This document shows, one piece after another, positions 38,851 through 49,608 of a stretch of 64,000 nucleotides of DNA. Positions within the stretch are counted from its first letter, which is position 1, and each line of letters begins with the position of its first letter. Under the pieces are notes generated by a model, which was given only the letters and a program-made list of their open reading frames with translations, was not told where the DNA came from and ran no database searches. The position numbers and the translations under genes are program-made. The stretch is from Takifugu bimaculatus (lineage: Eukaryota; Chordata; Actinopteri; Tetraodontiformes; Tetraodontidae). The stretch covers positions 10,694,246 through 10,758,245 of the forward strand of contig CP034979.1 of the NCBI GenBank assembly GCA_004026145.2. Direction: 5' to 3'.

Positions 38851-40340
38851 AAAAATAAGCCATTTTTTCATTTATTTAAACATCTTCAAATGTTTTTCAC
38901 AGCTTTTTAAATTGTATTTCTAAAAACTGAGATAAAAAGTATAAGAGTTTATTTTATCCCAGTGAAAAATATAGAATTATACTGTATATAGAATAGTAAA
39001 ACATTTGATATATATATATATGTTTCAAATTGTTTCTATGCTATAGTTGCATGTTAAATATAAAAGCTTTCACCTGCACACATGGATTCTTTTACAACAC
39101 AACTTGTTTCTTGGTTAATGTAAGACCAACGGAGAACAAAATAATAAACATTACCAAAATATTTGGGGATCATAAACTGAGCAATGATTGAGGTAATAAT
39201 GTCTGATATGAATTATTCTTCTCCAAAAGTGTTTGCAGCATAACATTAAAAACTAAAATTGGAAAAGTTCTGAATGTTTCAACAAAAGTCAAGTTCCTAT
39301 GATTATTATGATGTTTATTATTACTGTTGTTATTATTATTATTATTATCGTTATCATTATTATTGTTATTATAAATCTTTTTTTTAGTATCACTAAAAAG
39401 AGGATTTTCCATGGTGTGAGACGTTCTTCCTTCCTCTCCACTCATCTGTGCCATTTTCCATTAAGACAGGCTCACAACAGTGGAGAGTGTTCCTGCGTCG
39501 GCACGACACACACTTCCCAAAGCTGAAATTCAAAACCTACACGGAGAAATCCACACTTGAGAGCTGGGAGATGAAGACATCACATCCATCAGATCAGCTT
39601 TTAAAGCTCTCTGATGGAGGAATGAGAGGGGGCAGGAAGCCTCTGAAAAGATCCAAGAAACAGCGTAAAATCAAATGTCACAGCATGACCAATGCAGACG
39701 TAAATTATGAAATAAAACTGTCGGAGGACTTTTCCAGAACTGCAAAAGGATTTGACTCCAGTTGCTCTCCAAAAACTCCTGTTAATCACTTGCCCAGCTT
39801 CTGCTGCGCTCAACAAACAAAGACGAAACTCTTAACTATTGCAATCAGTTCCCCGTTTGGGTAACAACTGTGACCCAAACAGATATTAGGATCTTCTTTT
39901 CTTGTTTTAAGCAGCACTGTAACATCACCACTGTTGTGCATTTCACCTTAGAGGTCATGCAAACTCCATCTACTTCTCTTTTCGACATGCTGCGGTTAGC
40001 CCAAAATGAATTAGTAATGGTATCAGCACTGTTGTGATAGTAGCAAATGCCTGAAGCACACGGAGTGCTGGCGGAGGCCCTGAAGTTTGTGTTTGCACGC
40101 TGCTTCAGCTTATTAGACCATCACACCTTGCTCTTGCAACGACTTCATTCAAAGCTTTCGGGTGGAAAATTGTCGAGTCGGCGAATGGCAGTAAAGCTGA
40201 ACCCAAGCCATATGCATATGAGCTCGTTTACATCCAGCCAAGAACAGGCTGAAGATGGACGCAAGCTAGCCGGACAAACAGCATAGTGGTGGAAAACAGT
40301 AGAACATTAGGCTAAAGGGAAGTGGCACCTTTTCCTGATT
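38851..40340. other. Upstream flank of lbx1, no gene recognised
   Basis: Starts AT-rich, with an ATT-repeat run at 39300-39375. A 138-residue plus-strand frame at 39448-39864 has basic stretches but no known domain and is not called. 40040-40290 has a unique texture that might be promoter-distal control DNA. Confidence 0.4.
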
Positions 40341-40344
40341 GTCT

Positions 40345-40754
40345 AATTTTGGTAAGAAAAGTTAAATGGGATGGTCCACTGTACTATCAGAAGGGGGGGG
40401 CAGAGAGAGAGGCAGAGAGAGAGAGAGAGAGAAAGGAGCAGAGAGATAGTTTGCCTTCCAGTCGGCAGTGAGATGTTCCTGGCGGTCAATCGCTGCTGCT
40501 CGGCTGCATCACTGATGGACTCGCGTCGCTTCTCTTCGTGTGTCACTCTAGAAAAGGGTCCGTGGGTCTTCTGAAGTGTCCCCGCTGTCCCCACCCCCCC
40601 CACCCCCCCGCCCCTGGGTGTCCAGCATGCGGCTCTAAAGAGACACCTGTGATCCAAGCTGCGGGCTGTTATCACCATCTCTGCGCATCTTTGAGTTTCC
40701 CGTGCGAGTCATTTGTGGAGGAATAAAAAAAAAAAGAATCAGGCGTGACCCGAC
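40345..40754 (+). promoter_or_regulatory. lbx1: lbx1 proximal promoter and 5'UTR
   Basis: GA-rich tract at 40393-40448 (GAGA/GAGAGAAAGG), then a more GC- and CpG-rich stretch up to the start codon, with poly-C runs at 40593-40613. The leader ends in an A-rich run (40728-40737) 18 bases before the ATG. No canonical TATA box is evident, as usual for developmental transcription factor promoters. Confidence 0.5.
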
Positions 40755-42113
40755 ATGACCTCTAGGGAGGACGCGACGTGCCCGGTGGAACAGGAGGAGA
40801 GAAGGCGCAGTCCGCTGGATCAGCTTCCTCCGCCGGCGAACTCCAACAAGCCGCTGACGCCTTTCAGCATCGAAGACATCCTTAACAAGCCGTCCGGTCG
40901 AAGAAGCTTCTCCCTGCACGGAACAGCACAGCACGGCTCCCGAGCAGAGAAGCTGCCGTCGGCGGGCTACAGCCTGTCAGGGCGGCCGCTGCTCAGCCAA
41001 AGTTCCCCGCTGTGCGCGCTGGAGGAGCTGGCCAGCAAGACCTTTAAAGGCCTGGAGGTGAGCGTCCTGCAGGCGGCTGAAGGTAAAAGACCCACTTCTC
41101 TCCACTTATTCCCTGTAAATAGACAAAGGACCCGATCGCAACATTGTTGCGTTAAATTCAAACCGAAAAGACAGTGGACAATTTACTTGTTTAAGATAGT
41201 TTTAATAAATAGTTTATTAACAATACTTCAAATTTTTATACCGACGTTGAAAAAAAATCTAAAGTATATTTTGGCATTTTTATTTATTGTCGAAGATATT
41301 TTGTCGTGAATAATCGTACCTTGTAAAATGATATTCGATTCAACGTACTATTGTGGTCGTGTAAATTATTTTTTAATATATTAGCGTTATTATTTAATAT
41401 CACTGTTAATACTATTTATTTTTGAAAATGAAAACTAAGAGATTTGAGGCAGTTTCTCGACACTATTGTTCTCTTTTGGGAGGATTTTAATGAAACTGTT
41501 TGCTGGCTGTTTGCTCGTGTTTCACGCATTATTTACTGGCTGATGGGTTCATTTGACATCTAATTCTTCCTTCCTGTCAGGCCGAGATGGGATGACTCTC
41601 TTCGGCCAGAGGAACACACCTAAGAAGCGTCGGAAGTCGCGCACAGCGTTCACCAACCACCAGATCTACGAGCTGGAGAAGCGCTTCTTGTACCAAAAGT
41701 ACCTGAGTCCGGCGGACCGGGACCAGATCGCCCAGCAGCTCGGTCTGACCAACGCGCAGGTCATCACCTGGTTCCAGAACCGACGGGCCAAACTCAAGCG
41801 GGACCTGGAGGAGATGAAGGCGGACGTGGAGTCCGCGAAGGCTGCGGGCAATGTTGCTTTTGAGAAGCTCACCAAGCTCGCCGAGCTGGAGAAATGCGCA
41901 GCTGGGGTTATGGGTGGGGGGACCGTTTCAATACCAGGCTACACAGACCCTGAACAGGCGTCCTCCGTGGCCCCCCGTCACACCACGGTGGATGTCGCCT
42001 CCCAAAGGCCCCAGTTGTCGCCTCCGTCCACTCAGTCTTCGTGGCACACGGCTCGACTGGACATTCAGTGCTGCTCGGAAGACGAAGATGAAGAGATTGA
42101 CGTGGATGACTGA
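40755..42113 (+). CDS. lbx1: Ladybird homeobox transcription factor Lbx1, two exons, complete
   Basis: Nuclear homeodomain factor needed for migratory muscle precursors and dorsal spinal interneuron identity (family knowledge). Exon 1 is 40755-41082 and exon 2 is 41581-42113, with a GTAAAA donor, a TTCCTGTCAG acceptor and a split Gly codon; total 286 residues (human LBX1 about 281). Visible parts: RRRSPLDQLPPPANSNKP (16-33), an Engrailed-homology repressor motif FSIEDILN (37-44) that binds Groucho/TLE proteins, ELASKTFKGLEVSVLQAAEG ending exon 1, and the homeodomain at about 126-185 with WFQNRR and Thr at homeodomain position 47 as in LBX and TLX. The last 12 or so residues are an acidic tail ending EEIDVDD. 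No truncation or frameshift. LBX1 rather than LBX2 is chosen from the near-identical N-terminus and tail; a or b copy is unresolved, with b favoured by synteny. Confidence 0.96.
41083..41580 (+). other. lbx1: lbx1 intron 1
   Basis: A 498-base AT-rich intron at the conserved LBX position between the ELASKTFKG block and the homeodomain exon. Exon 1 reads on openly into it, but the GT and AG signals and homology define the boundaries. Confidence 0.93.
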
Positions 42114-42545
42114 GGTGGATGGGGGGTCTCCAGGGCAACATGCACGATAGCGCGATGCGTTCAGGAAGAATCTCTGCAGGATTTCTGGAGGATTTCTTGG
42201 TTTAAGCGCGCACAGGAAGAGACGCGGACCAAACATGAGCCGTGACAGAGAACCTGGGAGATGCAGGTGCGCGATCTCAGGCCGGTTGGCTTCAATCGCG
42301 AACCTCTGACACCCCCCGTTGCTTTCCCGAGTTTTGATATGACCTGTCAGCACTTCTGAAGGATAATCAGGCAGATAAGGCTCCACGCTTCTGATAGTTG
42401 ATTATTTAATATATTTGTAAATCAGTTTTAACACTTTAAGTGCCTTTTGGAGCTCTATAAACAAACGCAGAAAGTTTAATCATGTAATTTAACACTGCAA
42501 TAATAAAATTCGAAATAATAAAAACATTTTCAGCACATTTAGATG
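42114..42545 (+). other. lbx1: lbx1 3'UTR with poly(A) signals
   Basis: Two AATAAA hexamers at 42502-42507 and 42517-42522 lie about 400 bases after the stop codon in an AT-rich stretch. Cleavage is expected shortly after. Confidence 0.7.
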
Positions 42546-42594
42546 AACTCAGGCGTTAAATTGAACAATTATGGGGCAACTCCGGGGTGGACAT

Positions 42595-42596
<2 letters not shown>

Positions 42597-42668
<72 letters not shown>
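42597..42668. repeat. (GT)n microsatellite downstream of lbx1
   Basis: About 36 GT units. Confidence 0.97.
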
Positions 42669-42670
<2 letters not shown>

Positions 42671-43451
42671 GCCCCAGGGGCTTGCTCTCCAGCAGTGTGC
42701 AATACGGAGAAAAACGTGTGTCCCCTCCGAACTGGCCGGCGGGTCTCCGAACACAATGGCGGACGGAAGAGCCTTTCAGAGGGGCCATATGGTTTAAGGG
42801 CCCTCTTTCTCATTTATCAGTCATTTTGATGGATGGATCTAACCCGTCTTTTCAACCACGCGGCCTCTTTTGAATCGCACATAATGTGGACGGAGTCCGT
42901 TTTTAACACGGCCATGACTGTAAACTGGGAGCGCTGGTCGGTGCAGCACTGGGAAATAATAATGGAGCTGAAGACCAGAGACTTCACTCCATCTTCTCGT
43001 GTTGAACACGGTCAAACTATCTAAGTATACTTTACAATTAAGGATATTGGTTAATCGGTTGTTGCTTCTGCTCTTTAAAATCCATTTTGATCAGCCTTCA
43101 AACGCTCCAACGTATAGAAACGTGAATAAATTCAGAAACAAACGGCACGGGTTCACTCAGCGAGTCATATTCATGTATTTATGACAGCCGTGCACGCAAA
43201 CGCTGCACGCACAGGTACACGCCAACGCCTCACGTGCGCGCGGAAAAGATTTTTTATTCAATCAGCCGGAAAATTGAATTTCGATGCATGATGACCCCTG
43301 TTTACACAAGTGAACCAGCACCGCACGCCCCCCCGCAGATGGACCTCGAAACAATTGCCCGTCACCATCTGGGACCTGCCAGCACAGAATATATGACAAA
43401 TATGCTTTTAAACCGTATTATCATTATGACGATTGCAAATAATATATTTTG

Positions 43452-43482
<31 letters not shown>

Positions 43483-43546
43483 TGTATGTATGTATGTATG
43501 TATGTATGTATGTATGTATGTGTGCGTGTGTGTGTGTGTGTGTGTA
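43452..43546. repeat. (TATG)n followed by (TG)n
   Basis: About 17 TATG units (43453-43520) running into GTGTGCG and TG units. Confidence 0.95.
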
Positions 43547-43754
43547 TAATTATTCACAGCGCAGGGGTTATTGTTCTGTTAGTATTATAGTATTACAATA
43601 ATAATTCTCATTATTATTACTGCAAACAAATTATATTTGGAGTGTTATTATTATTTTTATTATTAGTATTATTAATATCATTGGTATAAATATTAGTATT
43701 AATATTATATATTATTATACTATACTACTATATATTATATATGCTAATATTGCT

Positions 43755-43756
43755 AT

Positions 43757-43803
<47 letters not shown>
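43755..43803. repeat. (TAG)n trinucleotide repeat
   Basis: About 15 TAG units inside an AT-rich, ATT-repeat stretch (43560-43810). Confidence 0.95.
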
Positions 43804-43889
43804 TTATAACATACTCCCGCGCGCCGAATTTTTGTGTTATGATCACTTCGACACTGATGAACTAATTAGAGTTGTGAGCACTGAGGAGT

Positions 43890-43964
<75 letters not shown>
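43890..43964. repeat. (GT)n microsatellite
   Basis: About 37 GT units. Confidence 0.97.
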
Positions 43965-43965
<1 letters not shown>

Positions 43966-44149
43966 CAGCAGCCATCTGCAGTGTAGGGGAGAACCGAGCT
44001 GTCCCTGCCGCAGGACACAGCTTGATTGATCACTAAATAGGGTTGATTTGAAAGTTTTAGTTTACTGTAGAGCCTTTTAACACTTTAAACTTCAATTTTA
44101 CGGGCTATTGAACTAAGCGTGTCCCTGACAAAGTTGATATATGTTTTAA

Positions 44150-44490
44150 TTTACTTTAACAGGTGATTAATTACCATCCACAGAGAGATATTCGGCCCGA
44201 CTTTCTCCCTCCCTATCCAGTCTGTATATTAATCAAATTCTAGTTGATAATCCAAATGGACAAATTGATTTAGTAGCGCTAGAAGGCAGAACTGTTTACC
44301 TTCTGCTTGCTTCTTCCATACAAACATGCGGCCTGGGGCGGCAGCCTCTTCTCTCCCCAGCAGCCAGAAACTGCTTGTCAATTTTATTAAACGCAGGGAA
44401 GCGGAACCAGCTCGCCAGGCTATTAAAAACACAAACTGCATGTCCATTTTTATGATGTGTTCATGCTGCGCTTTGGTCTTCATAATATGA
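44150..44490. promoter_or_regulatory. Candidate conserved non-coding element 3' of lbx1
   Basis: Unique block with CAGGTGATTAATTACCATC (an E-box next to a palindromic TAATTA core), GTATATTAATCAAATTC, GACAAATTGATTTAG, and TTTTATTAAACG. Set between microsatellites, with no supported frame. About 2 kb beyond the lbx1 stop. Inferred. Confidence 0.42.
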
Positions 44491-44492
44491 CC

Positions 44493-44504
44493 TGGTGTGT
44501 GTGT

Positions 44505-44552
<48 letters not shown>
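44493..44552. repeat. (TG)n microsatellite, impure
   Basis: TG units with TGCG interruptions, ending in CGCGCG. Confidence 0.93.
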
Positions 44553-44559
44553 ATCTGTG

Positions 44560-46530
44560 ACAATCCAGAGTTTCTGTTGACACGTTGACTAAAATTTCCA
44601 AGGGTAATATCACTATTTGTGTCATTTTACTACTATTTATGATTTGGATGCAAGGACACCGCCAAACTGAGGAGCAGCAAATATTAACCTCGAAAATGAT
44701 ATATTTATATACCTTATTCAGTCCAACTGTTATTTTATATATATATAAAGCTGAAAACGTCAAAGACATGACACCAACTCAAGACTGCTGAAGTTCAAAA
44801 CAGCACCAGAATGTACTGGGATTTTCACCACCATTTTAAGGCGATAGAAAGGCAACGGTAAGTCAAATAACCACTGGTTACAACGCAGAAATGTAGAACA
44901 CCATCTATATATAAATAAATAAATAAGTTAATTAATTAATTAATTAATTTAAGGCAAGGAAATGATTGATTTATTAACCCACTCGTTACATCTGCTAACA
45001 GATAAATGCAGTTTATTCAAAAACAAAACTATTTAACACAAGGTAGAAACCGCACTTCTGAAGGTCAGAATAATAATATAATAAAATTCATTCAGGGAAA
45101 TTCATTCTTTACTACGACATCATTTGCAAAATGCCAATGTTGACAAGATTAAAGACAAAATAGTAAAAAATTAAAACTGACAGATTCTGCGGCAGGTAAT
45201 GTTTTGCCGGGCAGACCTACGATAACTATCACCGAAACTTTTACATATGTGCAGATGACCTGAGTGCGTGACTCTCATGCACTTGCTGGAGCCGCAGAAC
45301 TCCAAATGTGGCGCATCGAATCAGCTATTGTTCTTTTACTGCCACCGTGTGGTGGAAGGACAAACTACACCAGAACCTATCGGTCAAAGGTCAGAAGGGA
45401 TGTCAGGGAGGACCTCAGTTCTGCCCTCAGCGCTGGATCAAAGATAAAGAAAAACCCCACTGAGAGCAGTGAAAAAATCACCCCTGTGTTCCAAGAGTCC
45501 CTCAAAAATTATAATAAACAAGGATGTAATGATAAAAACATGTAAACACGACTCTAACCGGGTTTTCATTGGTGACAATAGATCATTTCAAGATTTAAAC
45601 GACCTGATTTTAATCGAGTTCCCTTAAATCTACAGGATTTCGTAGAACAAACCCGGGCCAATTCACCAAGCCTACATATGTGTGTTCTGAGTCACCACAA
45701 GAGGGCGCCATCCGTCTGAAAATCCCTTTGTAACCGACCATCCATTTCAAATTCTTAACTTTATTTTGGTGGCTAAAAAGAATTATTTACTGTACAGCAG
45801 TATAGTTAGTTCCGTAGTGGAATTCATTGATAAATGAGACTCATCTAAGAACAACTGTACACATCTTTAACAGGGATTTCTTCCTATTTGGCTGGATTTA
45901 TTGAGGTTTTCTGGGGGCTACTTCAGAGAAGCATCCCCACATTACGGAATGACCATCATGGGTGTCTGATGAACTTTTTAAGTCTTTCATTGAAGGAGCT
46001 GTTCCCTGATGGTGTTCAAACAAATTCAACCCATAAGGGATGGAACACATGCACCAGGACTGACCTAACTTTCTTAAAGGATCTGCTCTTATATGATGGG
46101 CATTTAGGGGCACTTTGGATTTATTTATTTTTCACACTGGAACTCTTTTCAGGGTTTATCTTGAGTTAATGTGACAACTGCAAAAGTATAAAAAGGATCA
46201 TTTTTATAAACCAGTTGTCAGTGTTAGGGATATGCATAGCTTTAACTGACATTGCTCATGAGGTGCTTTTTGACACAATACATTGATCTACATTTTTCAC
46301 TAAATAAGATATTATTCCATACACAGATCCTTTATTCCGTGCCCTTGTCTTGGACACTATAAAAGCATTTTAAGACTGTGCCTGGATGTCAACATTGTCA
46401 ACACTTTTAAAAACACTGAAATTTAAACAATAATAAAAGGAATTTGTATCAATAGATCTATCATTAGGTCCACATTTCTTTCCAACCAGGGAGTTTTAAC
46501 AACTTTTCAAGAGCCTTTAGTGCTCCTCAA
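44560..46530. other. Intergenic stretch, no gene recognised
   Basis: Contains a TTAA-type repeat at 44926-44952. A minus-strand frame at 45898-46113 contains GHSVMWGCFS, vaguely like a Tc1/mariner transposase block, but its surroundings do not fit. Nothing else named. Confidence 0.4.
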
Positions 46531-46564
46531 TGTCCCCATTTTGTGCTCGTATTTGCGCTTTGCA

Positions 46565-46965
46565 AGTTTTCCTCTCCTCTCCTCTCCTCTCCTCTCCTCT
46601 CCTCTCCTCTCCTCTCCTCTCCTCTCCTCTCCTCTCCTCCTCACCTCAAGCCTCAAGTAGACTCGTGATGTTATTTCTTGTAGTTTTTCTGCCCCCCGTA
46701 TTCATCTACAGGTATCGCCGCCTTCATAGCTGTATGCTGACCTACTGACCTCTGACCCCGCTGACCCACCCAACCCGACCGCTTATTTTAATTAATATAA
46801 TGTATTTCTATGTTCTTTACCTATTCTCTCCTCTACCTGTCCTCCTCCCTCTTCTCCTCTCTCCCTACCCAGCCGGCCATCAGCAGGAGGGTCCCCCTAT
46901 ATGAGCCTGGTCCTGCTCAAGGTTTCTTCTTGTTAAAGGGGAGTGCTGTTGTGTCACCATGGGGC
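46565..46965 (+). mobile_element. L2/Maui-like LINE 3'UTR fragment
   Basis: Starts with about 13 CTCCT units (46570-46638), then shares blocks with the 3' region of the minus-strand L2 at 48832: TCTACAGGTATCGCCGCCTTC and AGCCGGCCATCAGCAGGAGG, then GAGCCTGGTCCTGCTCAAGG and GTTAAAGGGGAGT. The terminal tail is missing, so the copy is truncated at both ends. Confidence 0.8.
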
Positions 46966-47800
46966 TGGAACCATGTGGTGGTTTGAGTCAGTGAGCTGTT
47001 TTAGAAGACAAACAGCAAATTTACAGACATGGGTAAAAATGGTTACCTTCTGCAACCATCCGTTCTATTTCATATCGGGTCAGAAAGCCGCCCTCTGGGT
47101 CTTGCAAATAATGTCAGGCAGACAATGCTAAGGAAAATTCCTTTACTGATGAGAAATAGTCTTGAGGCAACAATGTGTTGCAAAGCAAAACAACATCCAA
47201 TTCCTGGTCTGCTTGTTTGAACAGAATAAGGCCCAAAGCAAACAACATCAACAACATCAACCCTGAAGCCATGACCCAACATGGCAGGGATCTCACACCT
47301 CACTGGCCTGCTTGCAGGACAGCAGAGGATATCAAGGAGCCAACATTCCGCCTGTAGAACCTTTCAAATATCCCAGAAGAGGCCCAACCAGCTGACGCAC
47401 AAATGTTCTCCTTTCGTGCCCTCTTGAGTAGTGCCCAAGAGGCAGCCCTCCTTGTGGAGGAACAGGCCACCCCCCTTTCAGGTCTAGTGGCTTCAGCAGC
47501 ATCCTAGGCCAAGGCTGTAGTCTGGATGTCCCACTGGGCCAAACGCCGTTTGGACAGGCCATGACCATGCCTGACACCTCTAAAGCAGACAAAGAGCTGG
47601 TCCGCAACCCTTGCTGAGGCCCTCTAGGGGATGCAAGCCCCCTGGGACAAAACTGAATAATCCACAGAGTCATAAGGTGGAGGGTGAACCAGCTCAAAAA
47701 CACAGCGCCACACCAGGAAGGACTGCAGGAGTACCTTAGACTTGGGGTTTTCCAGTGGAAACATTCCATCAAAAAAGTACTGACTCCCAAAATCCAATTA
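46966..47800. other. Possible old transposon remnant, unclassified
   Basis: Plus-strand frames around 47380-47560 (broken by stops) contain FSFRALLSSAQEAALLVEEQ, which looks like a retroelement gag or capsid segment but matches nothing I can name with confidence. A minus-strand 161-residue frame (47332-47817) appears to be its shadow. Confidence 0.25.
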
Positions 47801-47802
47801 CA

Positions 47803-47935
47803 GTAGAGTAGAGTCAAGTAGAGTAGAGTTGATTTGATTAGAGTCGAGTAGAGCGGATTCGAGTTCGGTCACATAGAATCGAGTAGACTAGATTTGAGTC
47901 GAATTGAGTATAGTCGAGTCAAGTCGAGTTTAGTG
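47803..47935. repeat. Degenerate GAGTC/GAGTA repeat
   Basis: About 130 bases built from diverged 5-base units such as TAGAG, GAGTC, GAGTA and AAGTC. Similar strings occur at terminal repeats of some fish DNA transposons, but no second end was found. Confidence 0.6.
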
Positions 47936-48830
47936 TTTGTCCCAAACGTTAAAAACGCTGAATGAAGTCAGTATAATAGTGTCCTCCTGAAGGCTACACA
48001 TTCAGTTTTGTCCACTCACTCAGCAATGCCATGGGAACTATGATTAGGGAACACTGCTAAAATTTACCTGCTGTTAGCTCTTCAATTACCATGACATTAC
48101 ACACGCGTCCGTGCACTGATGTGTGCCTATAAGTGCAGGGCTTTTGTCTGTGAAACAACGCATGTTGAGGAGTGACAACAGTATGAATCGAGAGCTGTAA
48201 TGAAGCCATGATATTTTTGATATACAGGAGAAAAGATCACATACTCAAACCCATCTGGAATATCTTATACGTGGACACATAAAAATGCCAGTTTTACAAC
48301 CAAAAATACACTTCAACTTTTGCCTCTTGTGTTTAATAACAATTTGAGTTGTGATGCAGAACCACAGAATAGCACTTTTTGATAGGTGCTCCTATAAATC
48401 TGATGAACTATCGATAGATTCCTCATCCAAAAGGACACCACCATTTCCTCTGTCCCCCGGTGGACGCAGGACCCTGTGTGACGTGGACGATAAGAATGTT
48501 TTGAAAGAACAAGAATTTTTGGAGTGCTTTAAAAAAAGAAATCCACAAAATTAGCTCAGAAAATATGTATCTTTGTTGAAATATGCATTTATTGTAAATA
48601 AGCGACCAGGAAATACTGAGTTGGGAGTGTCCCATCAAGAGTCTACAGCTTCATGAATCTGATGTTTCAAGAAGTCTAAAGGATTTTTTCTACCCTTACA
48701 ACAGATATTAATTTTAGTTAATTTTGTCTTTCAGTTAAACAAATCATTTAAAGTTTAAGCAAATAAATATCAGACAAAACACCTTTATGCTGGTAATAGA
48801 CAATCTAAGCCCTCAAACATTGCAGATTTG
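47936..48830. other. Intergenic stretch, no gene recognised
   Basis: AT-rich with short frames only. Nothing identified between the GAGTC repeat and the L2 tail. Confidence 0.45.
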
Positions 48831-48838
48831 GGATCAAA

Positions 48839-48869
<31 letters not shown>

Positions 48870-49034
48870 TAGCGTCTTATACAATCAAAATTGTTTCAAG
48901 GCACTTTCCAGAATCCCAGGGCCTGACCCCAGACAAGCAACAGTGGCAAGGAAAAACTCCCCTTTAACAGGAAGAAACCTTGAGCAGGACCAGGCTCATG
49001 TAGGGGGATCCTCCTGCTGATGGCCGGCTGGGTA

Positions 49035-49446
49035 AAGAGAGAGGAGAGGAGATGGGAGGAGAGGAGAGGAGAGGAGAGGAGAGGAGAGGAGAAGAGAAGA
49101 GAGGAGAGGAGAGGAGAGGAGAGGAGAGGAGAGGAGAGGAGAGGAGAGGGAAAGCTAGAGGGAGAGAAGAGGAGAGGACAGGGAGAGGAGAAGGAGGAGG
49201 ACAGGAGAGGAGAGAAGAGGAGAGGAGAGGAGAGGAGAGGAGAGGAGAGGAGAGGAGAGGCACAGAGCACAGAGCACAGAAACACAGAAGGCGGCAATAC
49301 CTGTAAATAAATAGAGAAGGGGGGGGAAGTAGAAAAACTACACAGGAATCAGCATAACTAGTCTGCTTGATGAGGAGGAGGAAAGGAGAGGAGAGGAGAG
49401 GAGAGGAGAGGAGAGGAGAGGAGAGGAGAGGAGAGGAGAGGAGAGG
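49035..49446. repeat. (GGAGA)n pentanucleotide arrays inside the L2 3'UTR
   Basis: Arrays at about 49052-49148, 49205-49260 and 49380-49446, separated by L2 3'UTR sequence. Purine-only on the plus strand. Confidence 0.93.
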
Positions 49447-49608
49447 AAACCATGACCCAGTGGGGTGACAGAGGCCTGTCAGGTGATCATGTTTCCGGAC
49501 CCCGGCAGCCTTGGCCTATAACAGCATAGCTAAGATGTGACCTAATGATTAGACGACCCCCTAAGTATGATAATTTGTCTATCTATGATAGTAACTGGAA
49601 CTACAGAA

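Noticed and set aside
39448..39864. 138-residue plus-strand frame upstream of lbx1
   Set aside because: No recognisable domain or signal and no clear exon boundaries; length is compatible with chance.
45898..46113. Possible Tc1/mariner transposase fragment (GHSVMWGCFS)
   Set aside because: One short resemblance without the neighbouring transposase motifs or terminal repeats.
49020..49310. Glu-Arg-rich frames of 84 and 96 residues and their Ser-Leu complements
   Set aside because: Translations of the GGAGA arrays in the L2 3'UTR.
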